Below are positions 45,584 through 54,688 of a DNA stretch of 64,000 nt, in pieces. The translations under genes were made by a program, and so were the position numbers. Source of the stretch: Anabaena sp. PCC 7108 (GTDB lineage: Bacteria; Cyanobacteriota; Cyanobacteriia; Cyanobacteriales; Nostocaceae). Location: positions 5,091,356 through 5,155,355 of the forward strand of contig NZ_KB235896.1 of assembly GCF_000332135.1 (NCBI RefSeq), read 5' to 3'. How positions within the stretch are numbered: the stretch's first letter is position 1; each line of letters starts with the position of its first letter. The notes under the pieces are model-generated. The model was not told the DNA's origin. It worked only from the letters and a program-made list of their open reading frames with translations, and did not search any database.

Positions 45584-48052
45584 TCACTGACTCTGTTCTT
45601 GAAGGAGTGATCGCCAATCTGCGATCGCTTTTTCTGTCCACAGCCAATTCTGAGCTAATTTATCTATGGTAAAGTTGACAGGTTCGTTTTCAATCACAGT
45701 TTGACGCAGCTTAATGGCTTCTTTAATATATTGCCCTTGTTTGGCAGCAGATTGATTATTTGCAGATTTATATAAACCCAAGGCTAATCCTGCATAAGCA
45801 GTTAAAGCCTCTTGTGGCATAACTAGATTAGGAGATGTCGTTGCTGTCGCATTTGAATTCTGGGACTTGAGGGCTAAATTCAAAGCTTTGAACCAAGCGT
45901 CATTAGCCCGATTGAGATTTCCCTCCGCATAGTAAGCAAATCCCAAAGCATTATTATACAAAACAGAATCTGGCTGATCTCGCACTGCAATTTCCCAGTA
46001 ACGACGGGCATCATCAATACTATATTTTTTATCGCTTGTTTGGGCAAATTGCCAAGCTAATCGACCACGGAAAAAGTTAACTGATGGTTCGTCAATTTGT
46101 TTAGCGGGAATCAGCGCCAAAGCGGTTTCTGCTGAAGCCAAAGCGCCACGATTGAGTAGTTCATCTACAGCATCTAGCCCAGGTTGTAAATTCCCTTGAC
46201 TCAATTTTTCTGTAGCCGTAGCGGTGACAATTCCTGTTGGCGATGTTTTTAAGTCAATAGGTACTTGTTTACCCTTAACAAAAGGCTGAGTAGGAATAGG
46301 TGGGATTTCCGAAACTACCGACTTTCGATGATGCCACCAATTTAAACCAATAATCAGTGCGATCGCACTTGCACCCACAATGGCTAAAATTGGCCATAGC
46401 CGACGTTGACGGCGACGTAGTTGCTGAGGTGGTAATGTAGGTGGCTGAGAATTTCCCAGATTACTGGACAGATTTGGGATATTCGGCACAATTTCAGTGG
46501 GACTATCTACCCATTCGACTACATCCTCCTGAATCAGCGCAGACTGCTGAAGAGAGTGATGATGGTCACGTTTTGGTGGCTTTAGTTCTTCCGTGATAGA
46601 AGTTTCTCCTGTTGGGGCTGGGGGATTACCTATCTGGCGAAACAAATCAGCAACAATTGCCGAATCCTCATCATAATTGGGGTGATCATACTCAATATCA
46701 TCTAAAAGATCCCCCCAATTATCATCCCCTAACCAATCTAATTCAGAAGCATCCCGTGCTAAACCAGAGGGCATGATATCCTCCATAGCTAAAGGCATTT
46801 GGGGATCGTTTGTCACCCCTGAATACATTGAATTAGCGGATTTTCCTGCCGATGACTGATATTCATTGAGTAACTCAGAATTCGTAAATAAACCCATTTG
46901 CGGGGTGAGAAAGCCTTCAAATTCCCGCTGGAGATACAACATCGGTAACGCCCAGTACATCTGGTGAGAACCATAGGCAGAAATTAAGCCCTGACGCACC
47001 CTACTCACACATAAATCCAAGGGATAACCTTGACTTAAATTACGGTAAAACAATTGTGTCAACGTCAGTGCTACTTCATCAGGAATTCGTTCTGACATAG
47101 CCAAAACGCTTCTTAGACCTCTTTTCACCAAACTTTCAGTTAGGTTGCGTTCTCCCGTCTCCCCAGAGCTATCAGACTTAGCTCTATATGCTCCCAAGCA
47201 GGAGTTAAACACTGCCATTTGGATATTATTATTCACCAGCAAGCCGGCTAAATCATCACCGCTAAGGGTTTCTGTTAAGCCAGTTCTTCTACTAACTAAA
47301 TAAATTTCTCCCCCATTAGCCCCCAAGTTACTATGACCAGAGTAGTGCAGAACATGATATCGTCCCTGTTCTAGGGCTTGAGTTAACTCTTCCCTTCCTG
47401 GTTGATCGAGGATAGTCAGTTCAATTTCGGGGACATAATTGCCGTTTTCAGTCCGGGGGGTTTGGCGATGAAGTTCTGTTTGCAGGTCAATTGCTTCTTG
47501 TTTGAGCAAATCAAGACGCACTTGATCAGTGGGGGAAGAAATGATCATCAACACGTTCACTCCGCTTTCTTCCTGTGGCGTGGGAATGTTGCGTGTTGGG
47601 ATTCGTGATGTGGAGTGAACTCCGCTTTGATAACGTGAAAAAGTGATGTAAGGCCCAGTAGCTAAAGGGCGATCCCCTGCGTGCATCACTTCCCACGGTA
47701 AACGCGCTAACCTAGTATCTTTGAGTCCTAAGCGTAAACGCAATACCTGTTGCTGATTCTGGGCAATACCTTGGGCAGTAATCCAACTATCTCTCAGAGT
47801 GCCTTGAAACAGTGCATTATACAATTGCTGACCCAGTGCCACCCAGTTTACAGAGTTCCTAGCCATGACATCACCCTGTAACACTGACTGTAACGGGTCA
47901 TTCATCAAATGTCCTGCGGCGGCTAACCACTCAGCGACCGACCAAGTCACCAGTTCTTCTGCCAATGGCACCCCAGGCGCGACTTGTTCCGTCCGCACCA
48001 AGTAGTCATTTTGCCCTACTGGGGTTACGGAAATGTGAAATTCCTGGGTCAC
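45584..48052 (-). CDS. hetF: HetF, CHAT-domain caspase-like protein required for heterocyst differentiation
   Basis: The 822-residue protein has a CHAT caspase-like domain (about residues 165-380) with the His in RYHVLHYSGHSNLGANGGEI (His236/240) and the Cys in MAVFNSCLGAYR (about 285), a Ser/Pro-rich linker, a single membrane segment (LWPILAIVGASAIALIIGL) near residue 575, and a C-terminal TPR-like region. Length, domain order and the neighbouring NsiR1 array match HetF, which controls HetR level and heterocyst pattern. No other gene shares its operon. Its 5' UTR faces the sRNA array. Confidence 0.86.
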   Translation of the reverse strand: MTQEFHISVTPVGQNDYLVRTEQVAPGVPLAEELVTWSVAEWLAAAGHLMNDPLQSVLQGDVMARNSVNWVALGQQLYNALFQGTLRDSWITAQGIAQNQQQVLRLRLGLKDTRLARLPWEVMHAGDRPLATGPYITFSRYQSGVHSTSRIPTRNIPTPQEESGVNVLMIISSPTDQVRLDLLKQEAIDLQTELHRQTPRTENGNYVPEIELTILDQPGREELTQALEQGRYHVLHYSGHSNLGANGGEIYLVSRRTGLTETLSGDDLAGLLVNNNIQMAVFNSCLGAYRAKSDSSGETGERNLTESLVKRGLRSVLAMSERIPDEVALTLTQLFYRNLSQGYPLDLCVSRVRQGLISAYGSHQMYWALPMLYLQREFEGFLTPQMGLFTNSELLNEYQSSAGKSANSMYSGVTNDPQMPLAMEDIMPSGLARDASELDWLGDDNWGDLLDDIEYDHPNYDEDSAIVADLFRQIGNPPAPTGETSITEELKPPKRDHHHSLQQSALIQEDVVEWVDSPTEIVPNIPNLSSNLGNSQPPTLPPQQLRRRQRRLWPILAIVGASAIALIIGLNWWHHRKSVVSEIPPIPTQPFVKGKQVPIDLKTSPTGIVTATATEKLSQGNLQPGLDAVDELLNRGALASAETALALIPAKQIDEPSVNFFRGRLAWQFAQTSDKKYSIDDARRYWEIAVRDQPDSVLYNNALGFAYYAEGNLNRANDAWFKALNLALKSQNSNATATTSPNLVMPQEALTAYAGLALGLYKSANNQSAAKQGQYIKEAIKLRQTVIENEPVNFTIDKLAQNWLWTEKAIADWRSLLQEQSQ

Positions 48053-48233
48053 AACTTCTCCTGTTTGCCTCCTAAATCCAGTTTGAACTGCGAAAGTCTC
48101 TAGTTTTGGTTTTCCGCCTGCTGATACTTTAGATGCTTATTCTCAGCGAATGTTTCTGATTCGGCGTGGTTTGGCTTGTTTTGCCGATGGAACTTTATCC
48201 GGATGAGATTGCTTCAGACGAGAACACTTTATT

Positions 48234-48294
48234 GGTAGATGCACCTTGATCTTCAAATCCCCTGGTAGGTTAACACCCGCCCAGGGGTTTTTTT
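48234..48294 (+). ncRNA. NsiR1-type small RNA, copy 1
   Basis: A TCCGGA box at 48198-48203 precedes about 61 nt that start ggtagatgcacc and end in the stem CCCCTGG..CCAGGGG with a T-run. It is the most diverged copy (cttgatcttcaaat instead of cctgataacta) and the one nearest the hetF start, divergent from it. A transcript from here lies on the strand opposite to any hetF leader that reaches this far. Confidence 0.85.
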
Positions 48295-48478
48295 AATTTT
48301 GGCAAAAAAAAGTCATCTCTGACCCAAGAATTTCTTCTCAAAGAATAGCAGTTTCAAACCCTGATAACTAACTCCCCTAACCAGCTAACAACGACAGGAA
48401 TTTTTTCCGTAAGTGCTATACAGCGACATTTGGGCAAATTCATCCGGAGCATAGTGGTTTAACCCAGAACGTTTAATT

Positions 48479-48539
48479 GGTAGATGCACCCTGATAACTA
48501 ATCTCCCCTAGCTGGCTAACACCTCTGGGGGGTTTTTTT
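48479..48539 (+). ncRNA. NsiR1-type small RNA, copy 2
   Basis: TCCGGA at 48443-48448, then ggtagatgcaccctgataac and a terminator stem cccctagctgg...ctgggggg followed by seven T. The length from the conserved ggtagatg to the T-run is 61 nt, close to the size I recall for NsiR1. Confidence 0.9.
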
Positions 48540-48614
48540 AGTTTACAAACAACAATAACCAAGATGTAACCCAATTGATCCGGAGCATGACATTAAACTC
48601 AGAACATTTAATTT

Positions 48615-48675
48615 AGTAGATGCACCCTGATAACTAACCTCCCCTAGCTGGCTAACACCTCTGGGGGTTTTTTTT
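48615..48675 (+). ncRNA. NsiR1-type small RNA, copy 3
   Basis: TCCGGA at 48579-48584. The RNA part is nearly identical to copy 4, including agtagatgcaccctgataac and the spacer after it. The period from copy 2 is 136 bp. Confidence 0.9.
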
Positions 48676-48750
48676 AGTTTACAAACAACAATAACCAAGA
48701 TGTAACCCAATTGATCCGGAGCATGACATTAAACTCAGAACATTTAATTT

Positions 48751-48811
48751 AGTAGATGCACCCTGATAACTAACCTCCCCTAGCTGGCTAACACCTCTGG
48801 GGGTTTTTTTT
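48751..48811 (+). ncRNA. NsiR1-type small RNA, copy 4
   Basis: TCCGGA at 48715-48720. Copies 3 and 4, with the spacer atttagtagatgcaccc and acaaacaacaataaccaag, are almost identical over the full 136-bp unit, which points to recent tandem duplication. Confidence 0.9.
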
Positions 48812-48883
48812 GAGTTTATCAACAACACCCATAATCGATTTTAATTGATCCGGAGCATGACATTAAACTCAGAACATTTAATT

Positions 48884-48942
48884 GGTAGATGCACCCTGAT
48901 AACTAATCTCCCCTAGCTGGCTAACACCTCTGGGGGTTTTTT
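48884..48942 (+). ncRNA. NsiR1-type small RNA, copy 5
   Basis: TCCGGA at 48849-48854, then ggtagatgcaccctgataac and the stem with a shorter T-run (six T). A 327-bp distance to the next TCCGGA follows, where one or two copies may have been lost. Confidence 0.9.
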
Positions 48943-49210
48943 GTGGTTAGTATCAATCATACTACCGCTCAATAAAATCTAGATTAATCTCAAAATTATT
49001 GTTTGCAATTGGTCAATTACTACAGAAACCAATATTAATTTATAAGGATTCAAAATCGAGAATCTAGCATAAATAATACTTTATCTGAAGTAATTGTACC
49101 TTAAAGCTAGTCAGCCAGGGTTTCTTGGTAGAGATTTAGAGACTACTTTTTCACACCTTGATTATAAAAACTTGATCCGGAGCATGAGATTAAACCTAGA
49201 ACATTTAATT

Positions 49211-49272
49211 GGTAGATGCACCCTGATTACTAAACTCCCCTGGCTGGCTAACACTCACTAGGGGTTTTTTTT
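49211..49272 (+). ncRNA. NsiR1-type small RNA, copy 6
   Basis: TCCGGA at 49176-49181, then ggtagatgcaccctgattac and the stem cccctggctgg...actagggg with eight T. Stem pairing is kept although several bases differ from copies 2-5. Confidence 0.88.
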
Positions 49273-49345
49273 ATTAAGAACTAAAAATCAACTTCCTGGG
49301 GAAAATTTATCCGGAGGATTGTACCACACCTGAGAACATTTAATT

Positions 49346-49405
49346 GGTAGATGCACCCTGATAACTAAGCTCCCCTAGATGGCTAATACCTACTGGGGGT
49401 TTTTT
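49346..49405 (+). ncRNA. NsiR1-type small RNA, copy 7
   Basis: TCCGGA at 49310-49315, then ggtagatgcaccctgataac and the stem cccctagatgg...tactggggg with six T. It is the last full copy. Confidence 0.88.
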
Positions 49406-49459
49406 CTAGGCAAAAGCTGGTTAATCTCAACCCGGATTTCTGAATCGCTTTCATTCTAT

Positions 49460-49495
49460 TTTGATCCGAAGCTATGACTCAAGAATGATTACAGC
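49460..49495 (+). other. Decayed eighth NsiR1 promoter
   Basis: The stretch ttgatccgaagctatgactc matches the start of the repeat unit (ttgatccggagcatga...) with TCCGAA in place of TCCGGA, but no RNA part or terminator follows. It looks like the remains of another copy. Confidence 0.6.
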
Positions 49496-49633
49496 GATAT
49501 ATAATAGCACTCTTAATTATTTTTCTAGAATTAATGCTTTTGTGCAGTTTCTTGCAATCTCTTACTATTCTATGACATATACAAGAAATTTTGACAAGCA
49601 AGAACCGAGATTTTTAGAGCAATATTGAGTTCA

Positions 49634-49750
49634 TATCATGTCCGACTAATCACTTATCAAAAAAAATCTCCCCGTAAGAGCGTCTTGAGCGTCAGTCTAA
49701 ATGATAAGTATATCTCTGACGAGACGCTACGCGAACAACCGGACATGATA
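49634..49750. mobile_element. MITE-like element, copy 2
   Basis: This 117-bp element has ends tatcatgtccg and cggacatgata. It matches copy 1 at 25216-25340 except for three substitutions and an 8-bp deletion (tccgtgtc). It lies between the NsiR1 array and the OB-fold-like gene. Confidence 0.88.
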
Positions 49751-49903
49751 TTATCTGTCCTCGGAAGCATTAGGCATCTGCCACAAGATGTCTTTTTAGA
49801 ACAAAAAGGTGGTTGAGGAACTGGGTTTGCTATTTATCGATGTAAAAATGCAGGATAGGGTAATTCAGAACTCGGATTCAAGAAGTTTTAGATTTCACCA
49901 TTA

Positions 49904-50137
49904 TTAATCAGAACTAATGACTTCAAAGGATTTTACCTCTAAAACAGGACCAATCATGGCAATTGTCATGACATCTTCGCGTACTTGTCCGGTGACTTTG
50001 ACTTTTTGTCCTGATTTGAGTAATCCTTTATCAGCACCTTTGAGTATTTCGTAGGTAACACTTTCGTCTGTAACTAACGCCCATGCGCCCATACCAAGAT
50101 TACGGCGTTCGATAGTACCTGTAACTGTAATAGTCAT
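49904..50137 (-). CDS. Small OB-fold-like protein of unknown function
   Basis: This 77-residue protein looks all-beta (MTITVTGTIERRNLGMGAWA, then GQKVKVTGQVREDVMTIAMI), as in small bacterial OB-fold proteins. No catalytic residues are recognisable. It lies just downstream of the subtilase gene on the same strand (about 66 bp apart), so it may share the transcript. Confidence 0.75.
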   Translation of the reverse strand: MTITVTGTIERRNLGMGAWALVTDESVTYEILKGADKGLLKSGQKVKVTGQVREDVMTIAMIGPVLEVKSFEVISSD

Positions 50138-50203
50138 TTGTTATTTCATAGAGAATATAGGAAATGGGCAAGAGTTAGCAATTACCCATTACCCATTACC
50201 TAA

Positions 50204-52030
50204 TTAAGCAGTTTGTTCGTCGTTTTTCAATGCTAAACGTGCTAGTCCGTAACAAAGTAGGGCATTAACGATGAGGAATATTCGGGCTAAGTTACCATCT
50301 CCTAATCCCCAAACTGCGGGATCATAAATAGCACTAACTGTTAAACAGGCGGCTATTCCCAGACTTGAACCAATGGCAAACCATTTCCAATTGGGATGTC
50401 CTAACAGTAATACTATCAACGTTAGGGGAATTAGCACAGAAGCAAAGATGGGATTTAAAGCACCTGTTCCTTGTATGCTATTGCCTAGTTCAGGAATGGA
50501 ACTACCTAGAACCCGAAAAGGCCATTGAGGAAGATCAAAGATATAAATTCCTTTGAGGAAGAATAACCCAGAACTACCAAAAATTAACCCACCCGATAAA
50601 GACCAACTCCAAGCGAAGGGGAAGTAAACCCGTAAGAACCAAGCGAGGAGATAAGAACCTACTACCATGAATATTTTAGGTAATAGTGCGATCGCACCAC
50701 CATCTATCCAAAAGCCAGGGTTGATATAGCCGTTATCCCGTAACCACCGGAAGAAATCGGGAAAGCTAATTTGTCCTTGGGTGGCCAGTTTAACTGCTGC
50801 TTCGGCGTTAAGTTGTCCAGCTCCATAATAGTTCAAACCATCATCTTGAATAACTCTGGCTGATTGTTGGAGAACTTTTAAAATTTCATCTGTGTCGGTA
50901 ACTCCCGCTGCTTTAATTAAAGCTGCCACACCAGCAACGTGGGGGGAAGCCATGCTGGTTCCTTGGAGTCCTAAAAATACACCTTCGCCATTTTCGTCAA
51001 TAGTTTCTTGGAGAATTCCGCCGGTTTCACTCCCCCCAGGGGCGGAGATATCTACGCCAGCACCATAGTTGGAATAGTCGGCTTTTTCTCCATCTGGACC
51101 AAAGGCGGAAACGCCGATTACATGGGGGTAACGGGCTGGATAACTAGCCCCATTACTGCTTTCATTTCCAGCAGCGGCAATGATGATTACACCTTTTCTG
51201 TGGGCATATTCGATGGCTTCTTTCATCAGTTGGCTTTCACCACCACCACCTAGACTCATGTTAATTACGTCTGCGCCTTTATCGGCGGCAAATTTGATGG
51301 CTTCGGCAATATCGGCAACTGTTCCTGAACCGTAGGCATTTAACACTTTTAAGGGCATGAGGCTGGCTTCGTAGGCGACTCCAGCGACACCATAGTTGTT
51401 ATTGGTGGCTTGGGCGACTGTACCGGCGACATGGGTTCCATGTCCGTTGTCGTCGTTGGCTGCTTCGGTGTCGTTAACAAAGTCGTAGCCTTTGACGAAT
51501 TTTGTCTCGGCTAAGTCGCGGACTTGGGTAATGCCTGTGTCAATTACAGCGACTTTAATACCGCTACCTTTACTCAAATTCCACGCGCCTTCTATGCCGA
51601 TTTTGTGCAGGTTCCACTGTTTGCTGTAATATTGATCGTTGGGGCCAATTAATGAAGGATTGACTGGTTCGTTTCCTAAGGCTGTGGCTTTACCTTCGGG
51701 AACTGTCTTATAAATATAATTTGGTTCGATGAATTCTGTGGCTTTGGCAAAGGGAGATTTTTGTAAGTTTTGCAGTTGTTGGCGATCGCCTTTGATAATA
51801 TACACATGATCAACTGCTGAAAATTGATTATCCAGTCGAGGTGTGACATGATACTGTTGTGCGATCGCTTGTAAATCCTTTTGAATGACGGTTTCTCCAA
51901 TATCTTCCCGAAAATCCAGCAAAATTGTCTCGAAGTCACCTTTAGCTGCCAGTCCCTGAAAATTCAGAAACCCAAACGCAGCAGCAGTCAGTCCGATGAC
52001 AAACAAGCACAATAATATAAGTTTTTTCAT
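50204..52030 (-). CDS. Membrane-anchored subtilisin-like serine protease (S8)
   Basis: The 608-residue protein has an N-terminal signal peptide or anchor (LILLCLFVIGLTAAAFGFL), a propeptide-like region, the catalytic triad AVIDTGIT (Asp), NGHGTHVAGT (His) and GTSMASPHVAG (Ser) with the oxyanion Asn in AAAGNESSNG, and five or so C-terminal membrane helices (from about residue 450). It is therefore an exported protease held in the membrane. Its substrate is unknown. Signal and anchor are typical of cyanobacterial S8 proteases. Confidence 0.93.
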   Translation of the reverse strand: MKKLILLCLFVIGLTAAAFGFLNFQGLAAKGDFETILLDFREDIGETVIQKDLQAIAQQYHVTPRLDNQFSAVDHVYIIKGDRQQLQNLQKSPFAKATEFIEPNYIYKTVPEGKATALGNEPVNPSLIGPNDQYYSKQWNLHKIGIEGAWNLSKGSGIKVAVIDTGITQVRDLAETKFVKGYDFVNDTEAANDDNGHGTHVAGTVAQATNNNYGVAGVAYEASLMPLKVLNAYGSGTVADIAEAIKFAADKGADVINMSLGGGGESQLMKEAIEYAHRKGVIIIAAAGNESSNGASYPARYPHVIGVSAFGPDGEKADYSNYGAGVDISAPGGSETGGILQETIDENGEGVFLGLQGTSMASPHVAGVAALIKAAGVTDTDEILKVLQQSARVIQDDGLNYYGAGQLNAEAAVKLATQGQISFPDFFRWLRDNGYINPGFWIDGGAIALLPKIFMVVGSYLLAWFLRVYFPFAWSWSLSGGLIFGSSGLFFLKGIYIFDLPQWPFRVLGSSIPELGNSIQGTGALNPIFASVLIPLTLIVLLLGHPNWKWFAIGSSLGIAACLTVSAIYDPAVWGLGDGNLARIFLIVNALLCYGLARLALKNDEQTA

Positions 52031-52131
52031 ATTTACTGATTACCGCTTCTTGTCAGTTTGCTCACTACGATAACTCATCTCATGGTATTTTTGGGAAAAT
52101 AGAGACTGGAAAAAATTACGAATTATCAATT

Positions 52132-52569
52132 ATGGAACGTGGTCTTTTATGGTTGCCTTTGTTAGTAATATTTTTCTGGTTAGCTTGGCAAGGTTCACAG
52201 GAATATCAGAAACTTGAAGCTTATCGGATTTGGGCAGAACAGTTTGAACGGGCTAAATATGATATCTATGCAGTATTAGCTCAAAAGGGTAATGATATTA
52301 CTTGGGGAAAACCGACAACAAAAGGACCAATTGCATTAGAAACTTTTTCTTTATTGGATGTTCAAGAAATCTGCTTTTTGGTAAATGGGAAGTCTGTAGA
52401 TATAGAAAATCACCCTGAAAAAGGTCGTCAAATTGAATTAGAGTTTTTATTAACTAATGCTAAATCAATTCGTATACCGTTTACAGAAATTCCCCTCGCA
52501 GCAGAATGGGCTAAGTTTTTGCAGAGAACATTGAAGAATTTGCAATTAGGAAATAGTTATCCAAGTTGA
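52132..52569 (+). CDS. Membrane-anchored protein of unknown function
   Basis: This 145-residue protein has one N-terminal membrane helix (LLWLPLLVIFFWLAWQGSQE, residues 4-22) and a soluble beta-rich domain. No motif is recognised. It is divergent from the subtilase gene, with about 100 bp between their starts, so the two may share a regulatory region. Confidence 0.75.
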   Translation: MERGLLWLPLLVIFFWLAWQGSQEYQKLEAYRIWAEQFERAKYDIYAVLAQKGNDITWGKPTTKGPIALETFSLLDVQEICFLVNGKSVDIENHPEKGRQIELEFLLTNAKSIRIPFTEIPLAAEWAKFLQRTLKNLQLGNSYPS

Positions 52570-52653
52570 AAAAAGAATTTTACAGGTAATGTGGCAATTA
52601 GCAGACTAGAAGGATAAAGTGGTTAAACTCATTTTAGAGACTTAGATAAAATC

Positions 52654-52695
52654 ATGGAAACTGTAAATATCTATCAAGCTAAAACTAATCTCTAA
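52654..52695 (+). pseudogene. N-terminal relic of a Phd/YefM-type antitoxin
   Basis: The frame METVNIYQAKTNL matches the start of Phd antitoxins, which continue SKL; here the Ser codon is TAA, and the same frame then reads KLFSLN before another stop. No toxin gene follows, only the HEPN gene on the other strand. It is a small relic of a lost toxin-antitoxin locus. Confidence 0.7.
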
Positions 52696-52734
52696 AAGCT
52701 TTTTTCACTAAATTAACCGAGATTTTTTGAATAA

Positions 52735-53208
52735 TTACTTGATTATTTCCTCCAAAATCTCTACAGCTTTTTTGACATTATTATAGTAGTTCGATATATT
52801 CTGGTAGCTCATACCTATACTTTTCCCATGAGCTATTTTGTGACGATTAATAATCACACTATCTATAGCGGTTTTTATCTCACCATCTATTTTGCTCTTC
52901 TCTTGAATTTTATTAGTGAATTCACTTTCCCAAATCAAGCTAAATTTGCCCAATATTTCTGTAATTCTACTTGTTTTACAGTTGGTTATATCTTGTATCT
53001 GTTTCGTAACAAATTTTTGAATATTTGGTGAAGCTTTGTTTTCACAATATTTTTCTAATAAAACCCTCAAAGATTCTTCAATGAATCCTGATACCAGTAT
53101 ACATAGATATTTTGACCATTCACTTTGAATCTCTGGCTCTGTGAAAGAGGCAACTTTTTTAAATAGATTATCTATTTTCTGACGATGAGCTAATATAGAT
53201 GGATTCAT
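52735..53208 (-). CDS. HEPN-domain protein (RiboL-PSP-HEPN type, putative ribonuclease)
   Basis: The 157-residue all-helical protein contains the HEPN RNase motif R-x4-H in IINRHKIAHGKS near residue 125, preceded by the helices that form the HEPN bundle (CILVSGFIEESLRVLLEKYC). HEPN proteins of this kind cut RNA and are typical toxin or defence effectors. Its start overlaps the stop of the upstream DUF262 gene (ATGA), so the two are made together. What activates it is unknown. Confidence 0.82.
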   Translation of the reverse strand: MNPSILAHRQKIDNLFKKVASFTEPEIQSEWSKYLCILVSGFIEESLRVLLEKYCENKASPNIQKFVTKQIQDITNCKTSRITEILGKFSLIWESEFTNKIQEKSKIDGEIKTAIDSVIINRHKIAHGKSIGMSYQNISNYYNNVKKAVEILEEIIK

Positions 53209-54224
53209 AAGTGCGTATTTCTATAAAGCTCTCCAATATACTCCAGCCTCTTCATTAGATTTTTTCTACTTGTGGTAGAGGATTGAGCAAATGTCCAGAA
53301 ATGCTTGTCATTAATCAGCAATTCGTAAAACTTTTTAAATTTGGAACATTCCAAACCTTTTCCTAACTCTTGAGCAGTTAGAACCATCAAACTATCAAAA
53401 AGGATTTGGAATTTTTTTTTCTCATAAAAAACTTTAGAGCCTATACAATTTTTAAGAAAATATATTGTGTTGAAAAATAGATTTTTTATCTCATTTTCGG
53501 GAATTATATCCAAATCTTTGTTTTTTAACATAAATTGATTGAGAAAATTAGTCATATTGCCTGAATAATTTTCTAAATCGAAATGCAGAGCTAAAAATCT
53601 TAAAATATGCTCTTGTTCATTAGCCCGAATATCATCCTTACCATAAAGCTCTCTCCATGTTTCATTTTTTGATAAATCTTGAAGCAATTCACTAAAAGAA
53701 CCATGATAAACAGCATTCCGAATTTCCTGTGGTTTTAAGGGAGTTCCAGTAGTATTAAGTCGTTCAAATAAATAAAATATTCCACGTGGATCATAATTTT
53801 CTGATATGATTATACAGTGGATTATTGCATTATCAAGCTCACGACGTTCGGATGAAGGTAAAGTGGAATAAGTTAAACCATCTAACTGTTGGACGACACC
53901 TTTAAGCTTAAAGATTTTTCCATCTGGAAAAGATTCGTGAAAGAAGTACAGCAAAGTTTTCAGTCGTTGCTGTCCATCTATAACAATATATTTTTTAGAA
54001 AACTTATCTTTAGCGAGAAAGAGTGAAGGGCTAGGAAGACCTAGTAATAAAGTTTCAATAAAGCGTGATGCTTCTTCTATTTTCCAAACATACTGTCTCT
54101 GAAACCCTGGAATAATAAATTCTTGTTCTTCCATCCGTTTCACTAACGTATCAACAGGAAAGTCAGCACCGTAATACTCTACTTCTAGTCTTGGACTTTC
54201 GGTTTCTTGTATGTCGTAGTTCAT
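53205..54224 (-). CDS. DUF262 (GmrS/DndB-like) protein without nuclease domain
   Basis: The N-terminal DUF262 domain has FIIPGFQRQYVWKIEEASRF and the signature VIDGQQRLKTLLYFF (DGQQR) near residue 80. In GmrSD and SspE the DUF262 domain binds nucleotide and senses DNA modification, followed by a DUF1524 HNH nuclease. Here the 339-residue protein ends without a visible HNH motif; the effector appears to be the overlapping HEPN gene. That split is inferred. A short leader before the motif contains no membrane segment. Confidence 0.82.
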   Translation of the reverse strand: MNYDIQETESPRLEVEYYGADFPVDTLVKRMEEQEFIIPGFQRQYVWKIEEASRFIETLLLGLPSPSLFLAKDKFSKKYIVIDGQQRLKTLLYFFHESFPDGKIFKLKGVVQQLDGLTYSTLPSSERRELDNAIIHCIIISENYDPRGIFYLFERLNTTGTPLKPQEIRNAVYHGSFSELLQDLSKNETWRELYGKDDIRANEQEHILRFLALHFDLENYSGNMTNFLNQFMLKNKDLDIIPENEIKNLFFNTIYFLKNCIGSKVFYEKKKFQILFDSLMVLTAQELGKGLECSKFKKFYELLINDKHFWTFAQSSTTSRKNLMKRLEYIGELYRNTHL

Positions 54225-54414
54225 AGTTTCTTTATACGTTTATGCTAAGTAGATTAGTGCCTTGGTTGCACATCCTCTTAGATCGTAGCCCACCTGCCAG
54301 TTTATAAGCTGCTTTCATTTAAAATCTCCTGGAAATCATACTGCAAAGCAAAAGCATCTACTATGCAATTTGCCAATTTCTGCTACATTATCGCACTCAG
54401 CGACCAATTACAAC

Positions 54415-54639
54415 CTAAAACTCTTTGACAAATATCCAATCAAGAGATTTTTCAATAATCATTTTAAATAGGGAAGATTGCTCTTCCGTCTTTTGTAAAT
54501 CTTGTTCTAATACTGTCTTTGCTTGTTTACATTCTTCTAACTCTTGTTTTAATTGATGATGATGTTTTAATATTTTTTCAAGTTCAGCATTACGTTAACG
54601 TAAAAAAGCAATTTCCTCATCTGGAGATTGATTGGACAT
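54415..54639 (-). pseudogene. Relic of a PAS-domain sensor kinase, N-terminal part
   Basis: The frame reads MSNQSPDEEIAFLR, a TAA stop at codon 15, then a coiled-coil stretch (NAELEKILKHHHQLKQELEE) and SSLFKMIIEKSLDWIFVKEF, the start of a PAS domain, before a final TAG. The rest of the PAS domain and any kinase are missing. It is decayed in two ways: an internal stop and truncation. Confidence 0.7.
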
Positions 54640-54688
54640 AAAACAGTAAAGTACATATATCTATTTTAAATAATTAGACTCTATCATA

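Noticed and set aside
49625-49816. ORF across the second MITE copy
   Set aside because: Its frame lies mostly within the repeat and is not kept in the other copy; the element is non-coding.
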